Positions 8,906-20,660 are shown, counted from the first letter of the stretch. The stretch is DNA of 64,000 nucleotides from Numida meleagris (GCF_002078875.1 NC_034411.1:30460260-30524259), one strand, 5' to 3'. Numbers and translations are program-made. Notes: generated from the sequence alone by a model not told the origin.

Positions 8906-11630
8906 TGAAGAGTTCTGGTTCACTGAAAAATATTACTAAGATTTATTCCTTCACTGAAAAGCATGTGTGAAAACTTAACACTGTAATGTTTCTAATGGTT
9001 TAATTCTGGGGTCTGGGCTGAAATGGCTGCATGCTGGTGTATCCACCAGGTTATCCTGGGGAACAACTAGGGTTCAAATGCAGCAGGAGGCTGTCTGAGA
9101 TTCTCTTCCCCACATGCTACAGTGGAGGAGTAGATTAGTGTCCTGCTCACAATGAGTCCCTTACAAATCCCATTCTGGAAAAGGATATCCAGAGCTTTGG
9201 GAGAAACTCTGCAAAGAGTCTCATGAGAGGCCCAATTCTTCACACTGGGAAGTGTTGTGGGTGGACTGCAAAGCTCTCCTGAATATTGAGTTAATCCAAG
9301 ATTTACATGCCATAAGCCTTCAGAAATTGGGCTGTGGTGGGCTTTAGCTAAAGTAGTGTTAGCTAACCGTTTAAGAAACCCAGTTTTTCTATTCCGTGCA
9401 ATCTTTCCAATGGGTCTTGTTTTCCAGGTCCTGATCTTCAGCTGGCGGAACACAGCTTCATCCCGCTGAAAAGCCAGTGAAGCAGACGGGAGGACAACTC
9501 TGCTTCCTGATGACATGGTTGTTTCCACCAGGCAAGACAATGGACCGAGCACTAATGATGGAAGAGTAGCAGACAGGTGACTGGCACAAAGATCCTCCAC
9601 TAACCTCTCCTGTGGCATTTACAATAAAGAGAGGCCAGAGCAGGGAGGTGAGACACTTTGGTGAAGTGATGTTGGCACAAAGAAGAGAGGAGTCTTAACT
9701 CAAGCTGAGTTGCAGTGAAAATGCTTTTATCATGGAAGTGCCAAGTATAAATCACTAACAGAGACTCCTCAGTCTAGACACTTTGGAAACAGAACAGTAA
9801 TGCCAGCTGAAAATATAATAGAGCAATATTACGACCATGTAGGACATGATATGCCAACCTTTTCCATAATGTCCCACATGGAGAAGCTTCCCTTTTTCTA
9901 CAGGATTAGACCTCCTGTCTGGGGTGGGCAAAGCAGTTGGGAGCATGGGATCTCTGAGCCCAGGTGCCTTGCCAATCTGAGCAGGTATCTCAGCATCAAT
10001 TTAGGCTCTGCTCATATTTTCCAGGTTCTTTCTCCCATAATGCAACAGTATGGAAGGACATCCCCCGTGATTGTAACATGAAAGGCAGGCAAAGGAGGGA
10101 GCTGCTGAGGGGAGCTTATAATTCCCAGCTGGAAACTTGGCCTCTTGGATAGTGCCTTGTGATGCTGAAGCCACCCATAGTCTCCTAGCAGCAGTTTGAA
10201 GGAGTCTGGTCACTGGGCAGGAAGTAAGGCCCCAGCTATTCTCAGCATCCAACTCAGACAACATACAGTATCAATGACAGACTTTAAATCCATTTTTAAA
10301 TTTTGCCTTTTGAAAGAAAATGAAAATTAAATGTGAAACAATGGCAATCTGTATCAGGGAATGAATTTTAGTATATTTGATAAAAAGCTTCTTTTTGTTT
10401 TGTTTGAAGTATCAAATAACATGTGCTTCCTGCCAGAGCATTTCAGAAAGTTGAACCAAACCACTGCCTAAGCATCTGGACTAAAGCTTGGTAAGTGCTA
10501 AATCCACTTTTGAGCACTATAACTCTTCCGTGAGTAGGAGATGACTATTTTTCCATTTCAGTTTATTCAACGACTTAGATTCAATGACTTGTTCGTTCAA
10601 AGTTGTGAAACTGCATGAGGTTTGGAAAAAGCAGACAAGCTTGTTTTTCCCCTCTGGTCTACAGGGAAAATAAGGATGAGAGGACAAGATCCAGCAGATC
10701 TGAAATGTTGGGGTATATGGTGTCCTGGAACAACCTGTTTAACCCACCAGCCACTGACAGAACTTCCTTTGTTTAGTATTACTTTTTATTTTCTTCTGTT
10801 TTGCAATTAATGAGGTTTATTTAAGTAATAAAAATTTAAGAGTTTAATAAAAAATTGTTTTAGACATTTTAGTCGGTTCAAATTTCATTCTGAATGTAAC
10901 CTGATATAAATAAATTCTAAAGAAAAAACAGTCATCCTGTAATAAATTGGAAATGAATAATACACCATTTTCCAGATAGAAAAATGTAATAATCAAGACC
11001 TAATAGAAGCATGTAAAGCTGTAAATAAATATGTGTAGATAAAGCTGTCTACTGTTAACAGTAAATAACAAAGTTAGTAGACAGGCTGTGCATGGTTCGA
11101 AGTCAACAGTCTTACTGGTTACAGCCTGATGAGTATCAACTTTTCATTAGGTTAAAAAGGATAAATGGATAAATGGAAAAAAGCTATGACTTAATATTTA
11201 AAACTAACCTCTCCTGCTTGCTAATTTAATTGGGTGATTTAATCTGTTCACTGAGGCTCAAATCTATCAGTTTTAGTCCAGCTTCCCTGTATTTACGACA
11301 TGGATGGGATTTTATGCATATGAAGTTTCAGTTTTAGCTCTGTGAAGTTGAAGCCAAACTTCCCTGGACTCAGAGTGCTTTCCCCACCAGTCTGCCAGGA
11401 GTCTGGAGAAAGCCTTCAGTGGTTCATCTTGGTGACCGTTCAGTCATTACAAATCAGTGCCTAGTGCAGTTCTTAGCAGGTAGCTTCCTTCGCTGCCTGA
11501 CACATCACTAGCAAGTGTGCTTGTAGCATTCCTGCCGAGGAACCAGGAAACAAGTTGCTCTAATGATGGCACGTGCTAGCAGCTTGAATTGTCTTTCCCC
11601 ATGCTGCATCTCTCTTTCAAACTATCCTGT
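8906..11630. other. Non-coding stretch with AT-rich kilobase
   Basis: Positions 9067-9618 contain a 183-codon open frame on the minus strand with no recognisable domain. From about 10270 to 11300 the DNA is notably AT-rich, with many TAAT/ATTA cores and A/T runs. It includes an octamer-like ATGCATAT near 11315. No repeat family or gene was recognised. AT-rich homeodomain-type motif density can be a feature of conserved enhancers but also occurs in plain AT-rich DNA. Confidence 0.5.
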
Positions 11631-11631
11631 A

Positions 11632-11718
11632 CTGTCCCGTCCCGTCCCATCCCATCCTGTCCCATCCCATCCCATCCCGTCCCGTCCCGTCCCGTCCCAT
11701 CCCATCCCATCCCACCCA
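11632..11718. repeat. Pentanucleotide microsatellite (TCCCR)n
   Basis: About 17 tandem copies of a 5-bp unit alternate between TCCCG and TCCCA, with two TCCTG variants. The variants occur in blocks, as expected from replication slippage and unequal exchange. The repeat is open in several frames on both strands, which produces artificial Pro/Ser/Arg-rich or Gly/Trp/Asp-rich peptides that should not be taken as proteins. It is likely to vary in length between individuals. Confidence 0.93.
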
Positions 11719-12473
11719 TTTGGGTGCCCGAGGATCTTAAAGCTCTGTTTACACTAGGCTCTATGGGAACACCATGTGTGTATAGGTGCAGAGTCTCACT
11801 CTCTGTGTGAACTTGTTCAGATCTTGGTGTGCACCGCTGAGCACTATGCACCCAGGATGTGCTAAGGATAAGGCACAAGGCAAGTGGGAGTGACAGACTG
11901 ACTTCCAACATACAGTGAGATGATGAGACAAAAGCAGGCAGCAGTCAAGGCTACTCTGTGCTACGTCACATTGGTTCTCAGTTGTTTTTGTATGCAAACA
12001 GTTCCCCTAGTGCAAGATACATGCTGCGTGTTTGTATCTCTGCCTATCTGCTAATGAGCCCATCTGTGTAATGAATCAGCTTCTCCACCAAGAAGAGACC
12101 TGTGGAATGACATGTGGCACCTATTTAGTGTATTTACTGCAGCGTATTTACTTCGTTTAACTAGTAATGGCATAGATTGTGGGTAACTCATCATGAAAAA
12201 CATCTTTCTGTATTCCTTGGCAAGTATACGCACACAATTGTCCAGCTGGGCTCCAAAATGACCTATACTTGTCATTCCCAAATTGATTTTTGTTTTTCAG
12301 CCCTCCCCATCAGTCTCCAGTTGCTGTTCGTGAGCTCCTTCCTCTGGCTGTAGATGCCTATCAGCATAACTGGAATTCATGGCATGACCTTTGATTCATT
12401 CTGTCCTCATGCCAGACTCCAGCAGGTCTCTGTTATCAGATACTAAGGCGTATTAGAACCTGAAGTGCATGCA

Positions 12474-12501
12474 CAAATTTACCCAGGCGGGTATGCTGGC
12501 A
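12474..12501 (+). repeat. Unclassified dispersed repeat, copy A
   Basis: This 28-bp segment matches 16632-16659 at 25 of 28 positions, with 15 identical bases in a row at the start. Flanks are only weakly similar. The two copies may be remnants of one old element or share a constrained motif. I do not recognise the family. Confidence 0.5.
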
Positions 12502-12804
12502 TCCTTGTCTGATAGTTCCTCCTTCCCAGAGGAGCACGGGCATCTCTCAGCCTCCTTAGGGCCGCCAAGGCCTCTCTTTACATAAGGAAAATATGTTGGC
12601 ACGAAAGGCAAATGGTTACACATGCTTCTGCTATTTTCCCTTTCGGAGGGTAAATGCTCGTTCATATCCCATGATGCCATCTTTTGACACTACACATTGA
12701 TGTGCCAGGCAAACATGGTGTTCTCATCTGCTATCTGCCTCAGCCTGCAGGGGCCCTCTGTCCCCGGAGCACAAGGATTTGTCCTGATTGTCCTCTTCCT
12801 AACT

Positions 12805-12935
12805 CAAAGGAGCATCCTTTCCCCAGGCAGAGGTGCAGGAGAGGGATGTGCTTTGCCCAGCATCAGCTTGAAGGCTGTGGCAGAGCTGGGGACAGAAGCC
12901 AGGCCTTGTGATTCCCAGCACTGTCCTTCCACAGT
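12805..12935 (+). mobile_element. MIR-like ancient SINE remnant
   Basis: The segment resembles the MIR core in order: a CTTTGCCCAGCATCA stretch like the family's CTTGCCCAAGGTCACA, then GTGGCAGAGCTGGGGACAGAAGCCAGG, then TGATTCCCAGCACTGTCCTT. MIR is a tRNA-derived SINE active before the amniote radiation, so heavily diverged copies are expected in birds. Divergence is high and the assignment rests on motif order only. Confidence 0.45.
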
Positions 12936-15794
12936 ACCACTGTTGGTTTCATAGTGTGCATGAGTTCTGACAAGCAGTCCTGTCTCCCAGACAGACGTCA
13001 CAGTCTAGGTGTGGCAGGGTACATCCTGTATCTGTTTGACCTGCTACACAGCTCCAGAAGCTGCAGCACAGCAAAGGTAAGGGTTGTTCTGCAAGCAAGA
13101 CATTTCTTTACTAGTAGCAGATGGGATGCAGAGAGAACTCCTGTGCTGTCTGCATGCCTCCAGAGATGCCTCCTAGGACCATTTGAGCCACAAAGCCCAC
13201 TCTCATTTCCTCTAATACCCTTGCTGTGTTGATCAGTGGTCGTTAGGAAGTGTCGCTGCAGTGAGTGGGAGCAGGCAGCACGGGCCTTGTGTGACAGAGC
13301 CAAATTCCAACAAACTAGAGTGCCTCAGCTGATCCAAGGGGATTTTAGTTGAACTGCCTTCGCCCACTGTGAGCGAGTGCCAATTTGTCAAGCCTTGGTG
13401 ACACTAGCTGGCATCAGGACGTGCAGGAGGTTGATATGCGTGCTCTCTGTGGGACTGCAGTAGCATTTCCCCCTAAATGACCGCATATATCTATGCCTTT
13501 GCAATCATTAAATACAGGAAGTGCCTTTGGTGTACATGATCATTACAGTCATCCTGGAAGATGCTTCCTACTTGCCCCCAGTGTCTCTCAGCTCATCACA
13601 CAATGAAAGGAAGATGAGGCTGACAGCAGGCTTACTAAATCCAGCCTTTGCCCATTAAGAAGCAAGTTCTGATGCCAGGTTCTTGCTGCTTAAGGATGTA
13701 GGGAACTCCCTGTTAAATGTCCTTCCAGACAGACTCCATACAGAATGGTATAGGGTAAGTGTCAGATTTGGCATTAATCAGATCTTAGGCACCTTTTAGC
13801 AATTTGGATTTAAAACCAGCACCTAGAAGGGAAGAGTCTTAAGTTCCTCTGTGAAGTGCTTGGCTCTGTGATAGCCAGGTGGCTGTGTGTGGGGTTAGCT
13901 TCAGATTGAGGTCTCCTGATATGATCCTGTGAAAAGAACATAGAGCAACGCTCTGCAGTGGCACAGTAAGGCCACTTCCCATGCTCGCAGCTTGTTCTCA
14001 CGTGGGTGCTGTGTGCTGTTCTCACACGCAGCTTCACACTCCCTGGTTATACATTAGCAATGACACATTCCTTAGTTCAGGTTTGAGTTGGATGTAGATT
14101 GAGGCCCAATATGACAAACTGCGGCTGGGGAGAAAGAAAACATCACTAGGGATCAAATTTTTTCTGGTCTCATACTAACAAAAAGAGCTTGTGGCAAACC
14201 ACTGCTGCTAGTTAGAAGATAGCTAGCAGGCCCTCTTGGAATTTTATCTCCCAGGTGTAGAGCACTGTCTGGGGGCATGGGCTGCTGTGCTGTGCCTTTG
14301 CTGAGGGCATTAGGGCCCCAAGGCTGCTGGATCATTTGTGGAGGAGCCAGAAACTTAGCAGAGCAGGTAAGGAGAAATGGGCATAGGCAGAAATGAAAGG
14401 AATGCTTTGGTGCAGGCTGAACAGATGTGATAAATTTGGGATGGAATAACCAAGGTCCTACACATGCATCTTTTGACCCTTTTGCTTCCCATGCCCTCCA
14501 AATCTCTGATGTGCCCAGAAAGCACTGATTGTTCAGAGAGCCTCTGCTTCTCTCCCATGGGCACATGGGCCAAACTGTCCGTGCATGGAGCACAGATGTC
14601 TGGGGACGGGGGAGCTGGGACAGCGCCCATGACAGCCAGCTGTTCATACCAGCCATTCCTGCTCCAAATGGACAGTGCCCTGATGGCATATTTGAAAGCT
14701 GGCCTTTTGTTTGGGCCCTCTCTCTCAGCCTGCATAATCCACCCGGCTGGAACACACTGCAAAGTATCATGCTGCCTGGAGAGAGGCCTTCAGCATGTGC
14801 CACTTTGGACAAGCTTCCCCAGCTACTGGGTCAGCTTTCACTTGAGACCTAGCCATGGCATACTCCCTGCTAAAAGTCACATGGTTAGCTCCACTGGACC
14901 TGAACTGAATGTCATGCCTGAGCAAATGATGCCCCATCTGTGTCCACAGCCATCTCTTCTCTGAGGAACAAATGACACAACAGACAGATCCCAAGCATAA
15001 TGGGAACCCAAAGCAAGGAATTTTCATTTTTTTATTATTTAAAATCACATAAGGAAAATGCAAGTAGGGACTAGAGGAACAAATAAAGCCAAAACAGATC
15101 GAGGTAGAGAGCTCCGGCTGTCTCTCCAGCTGGCTTTGGCCACTGACAGCCCAGTCTAAATCTTTACATAGGGCACAGGGCAGGTGATGGCAGATCACAC
15201 TGCCTCTCTTATCGCCTTGAATGATCAGTGGAAGTTTTGCTAAAGCATGGAAGTATAAGCTGATGGAGAATATTAGCTGTCACCCTCTCCTCCCCTTTCC
15301 CTCTCACTTTCATGCTTTATGGATAGCAGCCATGCTGTGATCTTAGGCCTGATAAAGATAGCCCTCCTGCAGCCCTCTTTTAAGCAGATGCATGGCCTAG
15401 GGATGGCAATGAGGCAGAACAGGCCATGAGCAGGGTGTTGCTGACACATCCTCTGGGGTTTTCTTCAATGATATCTTTTGCTTCTATTGACTTCCTGTTT
15501 TGTAAAGCATTTAGACACTCCATGACAAAGAGGTGGAGATCTACACGGGGCTGTACAAACCTGCTGAAAATTGTTTGCAGCCTAGAAAAAAGGTATGGAC
15601 TCATCCTTACCCTCTGCCTTTTTAATTGCATGTGTACCTCAGGGACCGTGGCACTTCCAGCACACTGGTTTGTTTACTGCCATGTCAGGGAAGACTGGTG
15701 CTAAGCCTGCTCAGGAGACAGTGCCTGGTAGGTTCTGACCTTGGAGACTCGTGGAGCTTCAGATGAGGCCCAGCCTGTTCCAGACCACAAAGCT

Positions 15795-15880
15795 GAAGCT
15801 ATCTATCTTAAATGTAACAGAGGTTAAGAGACTGCCAAAGATCACACAAAAAAGCCCTGGTAGAAACAGGATCAAGTGGG
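15795..15880 (+). mobile_element. MIR-like ancient SINE remnant
   Basis: CAGAGGTTAAG, then GACTGCCAAAGATCACACA, then TGGTAGAAACAGGATCAAG follow the same order as the MIR core, which reads CAGAGAGGTTAAGTAACTTG, CCCAAGGTCACACAG and then a CAGAGCCGGGATTCGAAC-type box. The copy is short and diverged. It lacks an A box and a tail that I could identify. Confidence 0.5.
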
Positions 15881-16631
15881 GCCATTTATGTCACAGGAAA
15901 GACAATATTTGGGCAATTTTTTTCTGGGCAGGAGTTGTTAAAATATTACTCCTAGAGAGACCTTGTGTGACATCCCTTACAGAGACTCTTGGCCAGCCCT
16001 GGGGAGCTAGGACAGGATAGAAACTTGTTGGTTCTCTCGTTTATCAAACCAAGTCCTGTCTTGGCTCACTCATCTAGGTCAATGCAAATGTTGCTCGGGT
16101 AAAAACAGTTTCAGCTACCAGAAGAGAAGGTCTTGGCCTAACACACTGACAGAGAAAGGATGTATCTTTGGAAAAACCTAGTAACTGTGCTGTGGTGATG
16201 GTTCCTTTAGATTGTCTTGTAGGTAGGAGTGACCCATGTTCAGACAAGTTGGATATGGCCCCAGTTCTTCTGTAAGTCACTTCTCCCAGACCTCTAGCGC
16301 TGGTTCCCTGTACAAGTCTCAGTGCAAAATGACTTACCCACAGCAGCATGCCAACATGTGATTTACTGATGAACAAACAGCAGATTTTCCCAGTGCTTTC
16401 ACACAGCTGTTCTGCCAGTGGGAGGTACAATTTAAGGAACATTAACATGAATAACCAACTTTCTATGATAGCTACATTTACTGGTCCTGCTTCCCTCCCT
16501 TGTCTCCAAATTTCTGACATGACCTTTGATAAGAAAGCGTCTTGCTGGAATGACACTAGACTGCTGGGAGCTTGTGAGACAACCCCTTATCAAAGGCTGA
16601 GCACAGCCGTGACCAGTGTGGAGTGCCAGCC

Positions 16632-16659
16632 CAAATTTACCCAGGCTGTTATGTTGGCA
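16632..16659 (+). repeat. Unclassified dispersed repeat, copy B
   Basis: This is the second copy of the 28-bp segment at 12474-12501, in the same orientation about 4.2 kb away. It differs at three positions. The conserved first half (CAAATTTACCCAGGC) is identical in both copies. Confidence 0.5.
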
Positions 16660-17004
16660 CGTTTCCCTAAATTCTCAACTTCATGGGCTTTTATCCTCCA
16701 CTGCAAAGTAAGGGCATCACGGATTCTCCTCTTTGCTGCTGCTAACCCATCTGACACCACAGAAATATGCTAACAGAACACGCTCACGCTCCCAACCCAT
16801 GTACAGAGCTCCCCTCCCCAAAAACCTCAGGAAAGAAATGTTTGAAATGTGTGTTTCCCAAGTGCAGTTCTGTTTACTCGATGGTGATTGTTCAAGGAGG
16901 TGTCTTGGCTTCTCCTCTCCCATTCTTAGGTTCTCAGCTGAACAAGGGCTGTATTCTTGTCATGGTGTGTATCGGGCAATGAAGGAGAAGCAGCAATGCC
17001 TTTC

Positions 17005-17022
17005 TGGTGCCAGCTGGCACCA
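17005..17022. repeat. Perfect 18-bp palindrome
   Basis: TGGTGCCAGCTGGCACCA is its own reverse complement over 18 bp and is centred on an E-box-like CAGCTG. A dyad of this length could bind a dimeric transcription factor. The half-sites also loosely resemble nuclear factor I TGCCA elements. Function is inferred only from symmetry. Confidence 0.7.
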
Positions 17023-17646
17023 TGCCACACAATTGTTGTCGAATGGGGATGTAATAATTGTAATAGTATGTTTCTCACTCAATTCAAACCTCTCCTGAGA
17101 TGCTTTTTTTATTTGAGGGGGTAGGGGGGATCTGTGTGTCTCTGCATGTCTCAATCTGCTGCTCCAGCTGGGTCTCTTTATCCTTCGACCATGCCTGTGG
17201 CAAACCAGGTGCTTCTGGAAGGCTGTGTGCCCTGCTTTACCCCGATGCGCTCCTCAGCTGCTGTGGGAACACAAAGACAGGCCCCCAAATGAGCACCAGA
17301 AGGGCTGCTGGGCTCCAGATCTGCCTCCTACAGCTCTCTGTGCCATTTGGTGTCTGCGTCTGAAAGAAGGCACCAAAGCACCGGGACAGCGTGTACGGTA
17401 GGAGAGGGGTGGCTCAGCCCCAAGTCTTCCCCTCTAACTTCCCTGCCTGTCTGGCCTTTAGGAAGTAGAAGGGAACTCAGCCATTAATAACCCTTGCAGT
17501 TTTTTGGCCTCCATGCTGAGCCTGTCCATGAGAGACCAATTATAATTGTGCTGCAGCCAGAAATCTCAGCTGAATAGCCAAAGCCCTCCAATTCTGAGAA
17601 ATTCTGGGGAAGGATTTCTTTGTGGAGAGAGAGGATGAGAATGAAG

Positions 17647-17660
17647 AAAAAAAAAAAAAA
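17647..17660. repeat. Poly-A tract (14 A)
   Basis: A run of 14 A residues follows a purine-rich stretch (GAGAGAGGATGAGAATGAAG). It is a simple repeat with no retroposed body recognised upstream. Confidence 0.8.
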
Positions 17661-18259
17661 GAGGATTTTCTTGGACACATGGCAGGCTGCGAGTGGGGCC
17701 AGGATTTCATACAATGCAGCTTGGCTGTGGCTGCCTCTAGCATGAGGCTGTGTGCTGCTGCAGAACCAGCACAGGGCAGGGATTTCGCACTCTGGTTCCC
17801 TCCACAAGATCCCACCACCACTTTGCTCCCTCCAGCAGGTACCTTGCAGTAGCAAATGCCTTGGAAAAGGGTCTACAGTGCCTGAACCAAAGCCAAGACC
17901 CCAAGAGCTGGTGCCATTTCTAGATGCCTGAGTCTTGGGTTCCCTGGGGAATCCTGTCCTAAGGGTTGGTCTGCACTGTGCATTGGTTGTGCACATTTAA
18001 CCCATGTATGCGTTCAAATGGGAGAAACCTCCCAGGCTCAGACACCTTCTTGGCTTAGCTTATTTCCATATGGAAAATGAGCAGTTATTTTGAAGGGCTG
18101 GAGGCAGTAGCTCTGGGTCAGCCTCGTCCCTTCCACATGCCAAAAGCTTGGGTATTCTCAGCACACCAAGATCTAAAATCCACATTTCCTAAGCAAAAGT
18201 GAAGATTAAAGTGATTACAAAATATATTGTGAAATGGGAAAAAAAAAAAAAGAAAAGTA

Positions 18260-18281
18260 AAATCTCTTTGTCAAGAGATTT
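18260..18281. repeat. Perfect 9-bp hairpin with 4-nt loop
   Basis: AAATCTCTT (18260-18268) and its exact reverse complement AAGAGATTT (18273-18281) flank a TGTC loop. The hairpin lies just after an A tract (18240-18251). It is short and AT-rich, so a chance origin is plausible. Confidence 0.5.
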
Positions 18282-18640
18282 ATCCCTGAGCACATGTCAG
18301 GTCTGTATAACAATGCAGGGAGGGAATATGTGCAAAAGACTTTATGACAGCTGAAGGCTTAAAATGTGTAACTTTTTCAGGAGTTAATCCCAGGTACAAG
18401 AACATTTTACAGATGCACGTTACATGTTTGGCTTCATTCAGGTGCAGATGCAAGGGTAGGATAAGAGAAAGCATTGCACATGTTTATTTATTTGATGAAT
18501 GGATAGAAAGGTGTCCTGTTCTCTGCTGGGACACTGCTGTACCACCATCATTTGCTTACCCAACAGTCACATTTGGAAATGTGGGGGTTTTGGAAGGTGT
18601 TTCAGCATTTTATTTTATGCTACTTGTTCAAGGAGATATA

Positions 18641-18727
18641 GCTATAGATGTCCCTGTTCACTGCAGAGGAGTTGGACTAGATGACCTTTAACAATCCCTT
18701 CCAACTCGAATGATTCTATGATTCTAT
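18641..18727 (+). mobile_element. CR1 LINE 3' end
   Basis: This is a severely 5'-truncated CR1 retrotransposon. The sequence runs GTCCCTGTTCACTGCAG, GAGTTGGACTAGATGACC, CCCTTCCAACTC, and ends in the diagnostic 8-bp terminal repeat (ATTCTATG). CR1 has no poly-A tail and its reverse transcriptase recognises this 3' end, so truncated copies like this one are typical. It is a relatively clean copy with few differences from the familiar consensus. Confidence 0.92.
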
Positions 18728-20503
18728 ATCACCAGAAGGTGGGAATGAGCAGAAGGCACACAGGTCACCTGGTGGAACCACCCGAGTTTCGAAGTGTGGC
18801 AATGATAGGGAAGGGTTGAACCTCGTGCCATTATCCCTCCTGATAAAGTGTGTGGACAGATGTCAGCATTGGCCGTTCTCTAAAAGGCAGCAACTCTCTT
18901 GTCAGTTTGGTGAATATTATGAATAGGAACTTAGTGAGCGCTCCTAAAATGTCAGTGTTCTTCTAGGAGCAGAAATAGTTTGAGAAGAAATGTTGCCTTT
19001 ACTAGAAGGCTCTTCGCTCCCCACGAGACCACCACAAAAAAGATCTTTGGAAGATTCTGGCCCTTTTGCCTACACTATCACAAATAGCATTTTCTGGATA
19101 AGCAGGTGTGTTGCTGGACTATAAGAGTAGATACCAAACAGAGAAACTCAACTTTGTGGTAGTTTTAATACTTCATAACTTTGTTAGTGTTGGTGGCTCT
19201 GGAGCAAGACATTCTTTTGTCTGTGACAGAGGTACAGAAAGTTGGATGTTGAAAGAGAATCTAGAAGGTCGATGTCTTCTTTAACAAAGCTGTTTCTTCT
19301 AGTTCTGCTGCTTGCTGACTTGCTTAGTGTGAGTAGACATTGAGATCCTTCCACAGCTTTTGTATGGGCTTCTCAGGCATTCCTACCTAGATAAGGCTGG
19401 TTCCCAGGAGCTTCACACTCCTGGTACCCACTCCTCTGCGATGATGATCTAGATTATCTGCAATTGGCCAGAGTGGAGCTCTGGTCCCCAGGCCTGACTG
19501 CAAAGCACCAAAATCACAGAGTCATGGCAACCCTGAGAACACAACTGAAACTCTAATCCCGTTATAACGACTCAATGTACTTTCCTCAAACTTCTAATAG
19601 GGTAACATGTACCTGAATAACTAAATTTCCTCCTCATATCCATGATTCTGCTCTTTGTGATGATTGGAGAACTATGATAACGTAATCTGATTTGGATGGC
19701 CTGTGCAGGCACCACCTGGCAGCTGTTGATATCAAGTTAGGAGAATGAAGATGTATGGTCCAGAGGAATATTCAATTACAGTTTCCTTTCCAAAGGTAAT
19801 AGCCTGATGAATAACAAACTTACTTTCCCTTTTATTTTTTTTATTTTATTTTATTTTTTGCTGTCACCATCTCTGTTTCCAAGGGTTTTTATTGAGTTAT
19901 TTTCATTTTTCTATTCAGCACCCATCTGGAGATGGATAGGAGCTCCCTCTGTTTCTGGAAGCCACCACTGCTGAATCAAAATCAGCTGCCTGTGTTGGAA
20001 TACTGTTAAAATAGCAGAGTAAAACTTGTGCACCACAGAGGCTGGCTTTCTAGATCCTGTTAGCAGAAGTGCTTGGAGACAAGCTCCCAGCAGCCCACCT
20101 TGCATGCTCTTGCAACTAGTCTCAGCTCCCATCAAAGAGCTTCAGTGCAGAGGCAAGTGACAACCTTTCTTGTTCCACCTTCTGAGACTAGACTGGATAT
20201 TTGAGAAGTGCTGAGTTCACAGAGATGTCTGAAGTGGAGTGAGAAGCCATAAAGAAACTTTCCCTAGAGATGCTGGGAACCACAATTACTTTACTAATCA
20301 TCTTTTTGAAAGAGCTCTCCCCTGGTTTGTAAACCTGATCTAAAGGTTATGAGGAGATGTCATCCTTGTCCATGCACTGACAGACTATTCACATGAATTT
20401 CTCTCCTGTGGACTGAGTACCTTGGGCTTGTGCTGAATTTTCTAACTTCGGTCCAAACACAAGCTCAGCTTGACTGGGGCAGACTTCACATCTGCTCTCC
20501 AGA
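18728..20503. other. Unique non-coding stretch
   Basis: No gene, splice-site chain or known element was recognised. A T-rich TTTTA-type simple repeat lies at 19829-19860. The longest open frame is only about 74 codons (minus, 19911-20135). Confidence 0.6.
19829..19860. repeat. T-rich simple repeat (TTTTA)n
   Basis: A run of TTTTATTT and TTTTA units, imperfect but periodic, makes a low-complexity T-rich tract. It is read directly from the sequence. Confidence 0.75.
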
Positions 20504-20660
20504 ATGATAGAATCATTAAGGTTGGAAAAGACCTCTAAGATCACCTACTCCAACTGTCCACTTACCTCTACTATTTCCCACTAAACCATGTCCCTCAGTG
20601 CCACATCTCCACATTTCTTGAAAACCTCTAGGGACAGGGGCTCCACCACTTCCTTCTCTT
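20504..20660 (-). mobile_element. CR1 LINE 3' fragment, reverse orientation
   Basis: On the plus strand it begins GATAGAATCATTAAGGTTGG followed by AAAAGACCTCTAAGATCA, the reverse complement of the CR1 3' end. It then runs through ATGTCCCTCAGTGCCACAT and CTTGAAAACCTCTAGGGAC, the complement of the end of the CR1 reverse-transcriptase frame. Similarity fades after the CCACCACTTCC block. The copy is truncated and diverged. Confidence 0.9.

Larger units (their letters stand above)
11719..18640. other. Unique non-coding stretch with ancient SINE remnants
   Basis: No gene was recognised. The stretch contains two MIR-like remnants (near 12.8 and 15.8 kb) and half of an unclassified repeat pair (12474-12501 and 16632-16659). 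It also holds an 18-bp palindrome at 17005-17022, a 9-bp hairpin at 18260-18281 and two A tracts. A 219-codon minus frame (14153-14812) overlaps a 166-codon plus frame (14464-14964). Neither looks like a known protein. Confidence 0.55.

Noticed and set aside
8699..8908. 69-codon plus-strand frame within the NUMT
   Set aside because: It is the antisense shadow of the ND4 copy; the mitochondrial-code reading on the minus strand explains the segment.
11080..11115. GGTTCGAAGTC as a tRNA T-arm or B box
   Set aside because: No A box, acceptor stem or cloverleaf can be built around it.
11563..11911. Open frames with repeating PSHPIPSRPV-type or GMGWDGTGRD-type peptides
   Set aside because: They are translations of the pentanucleotide satellite and not proteins.
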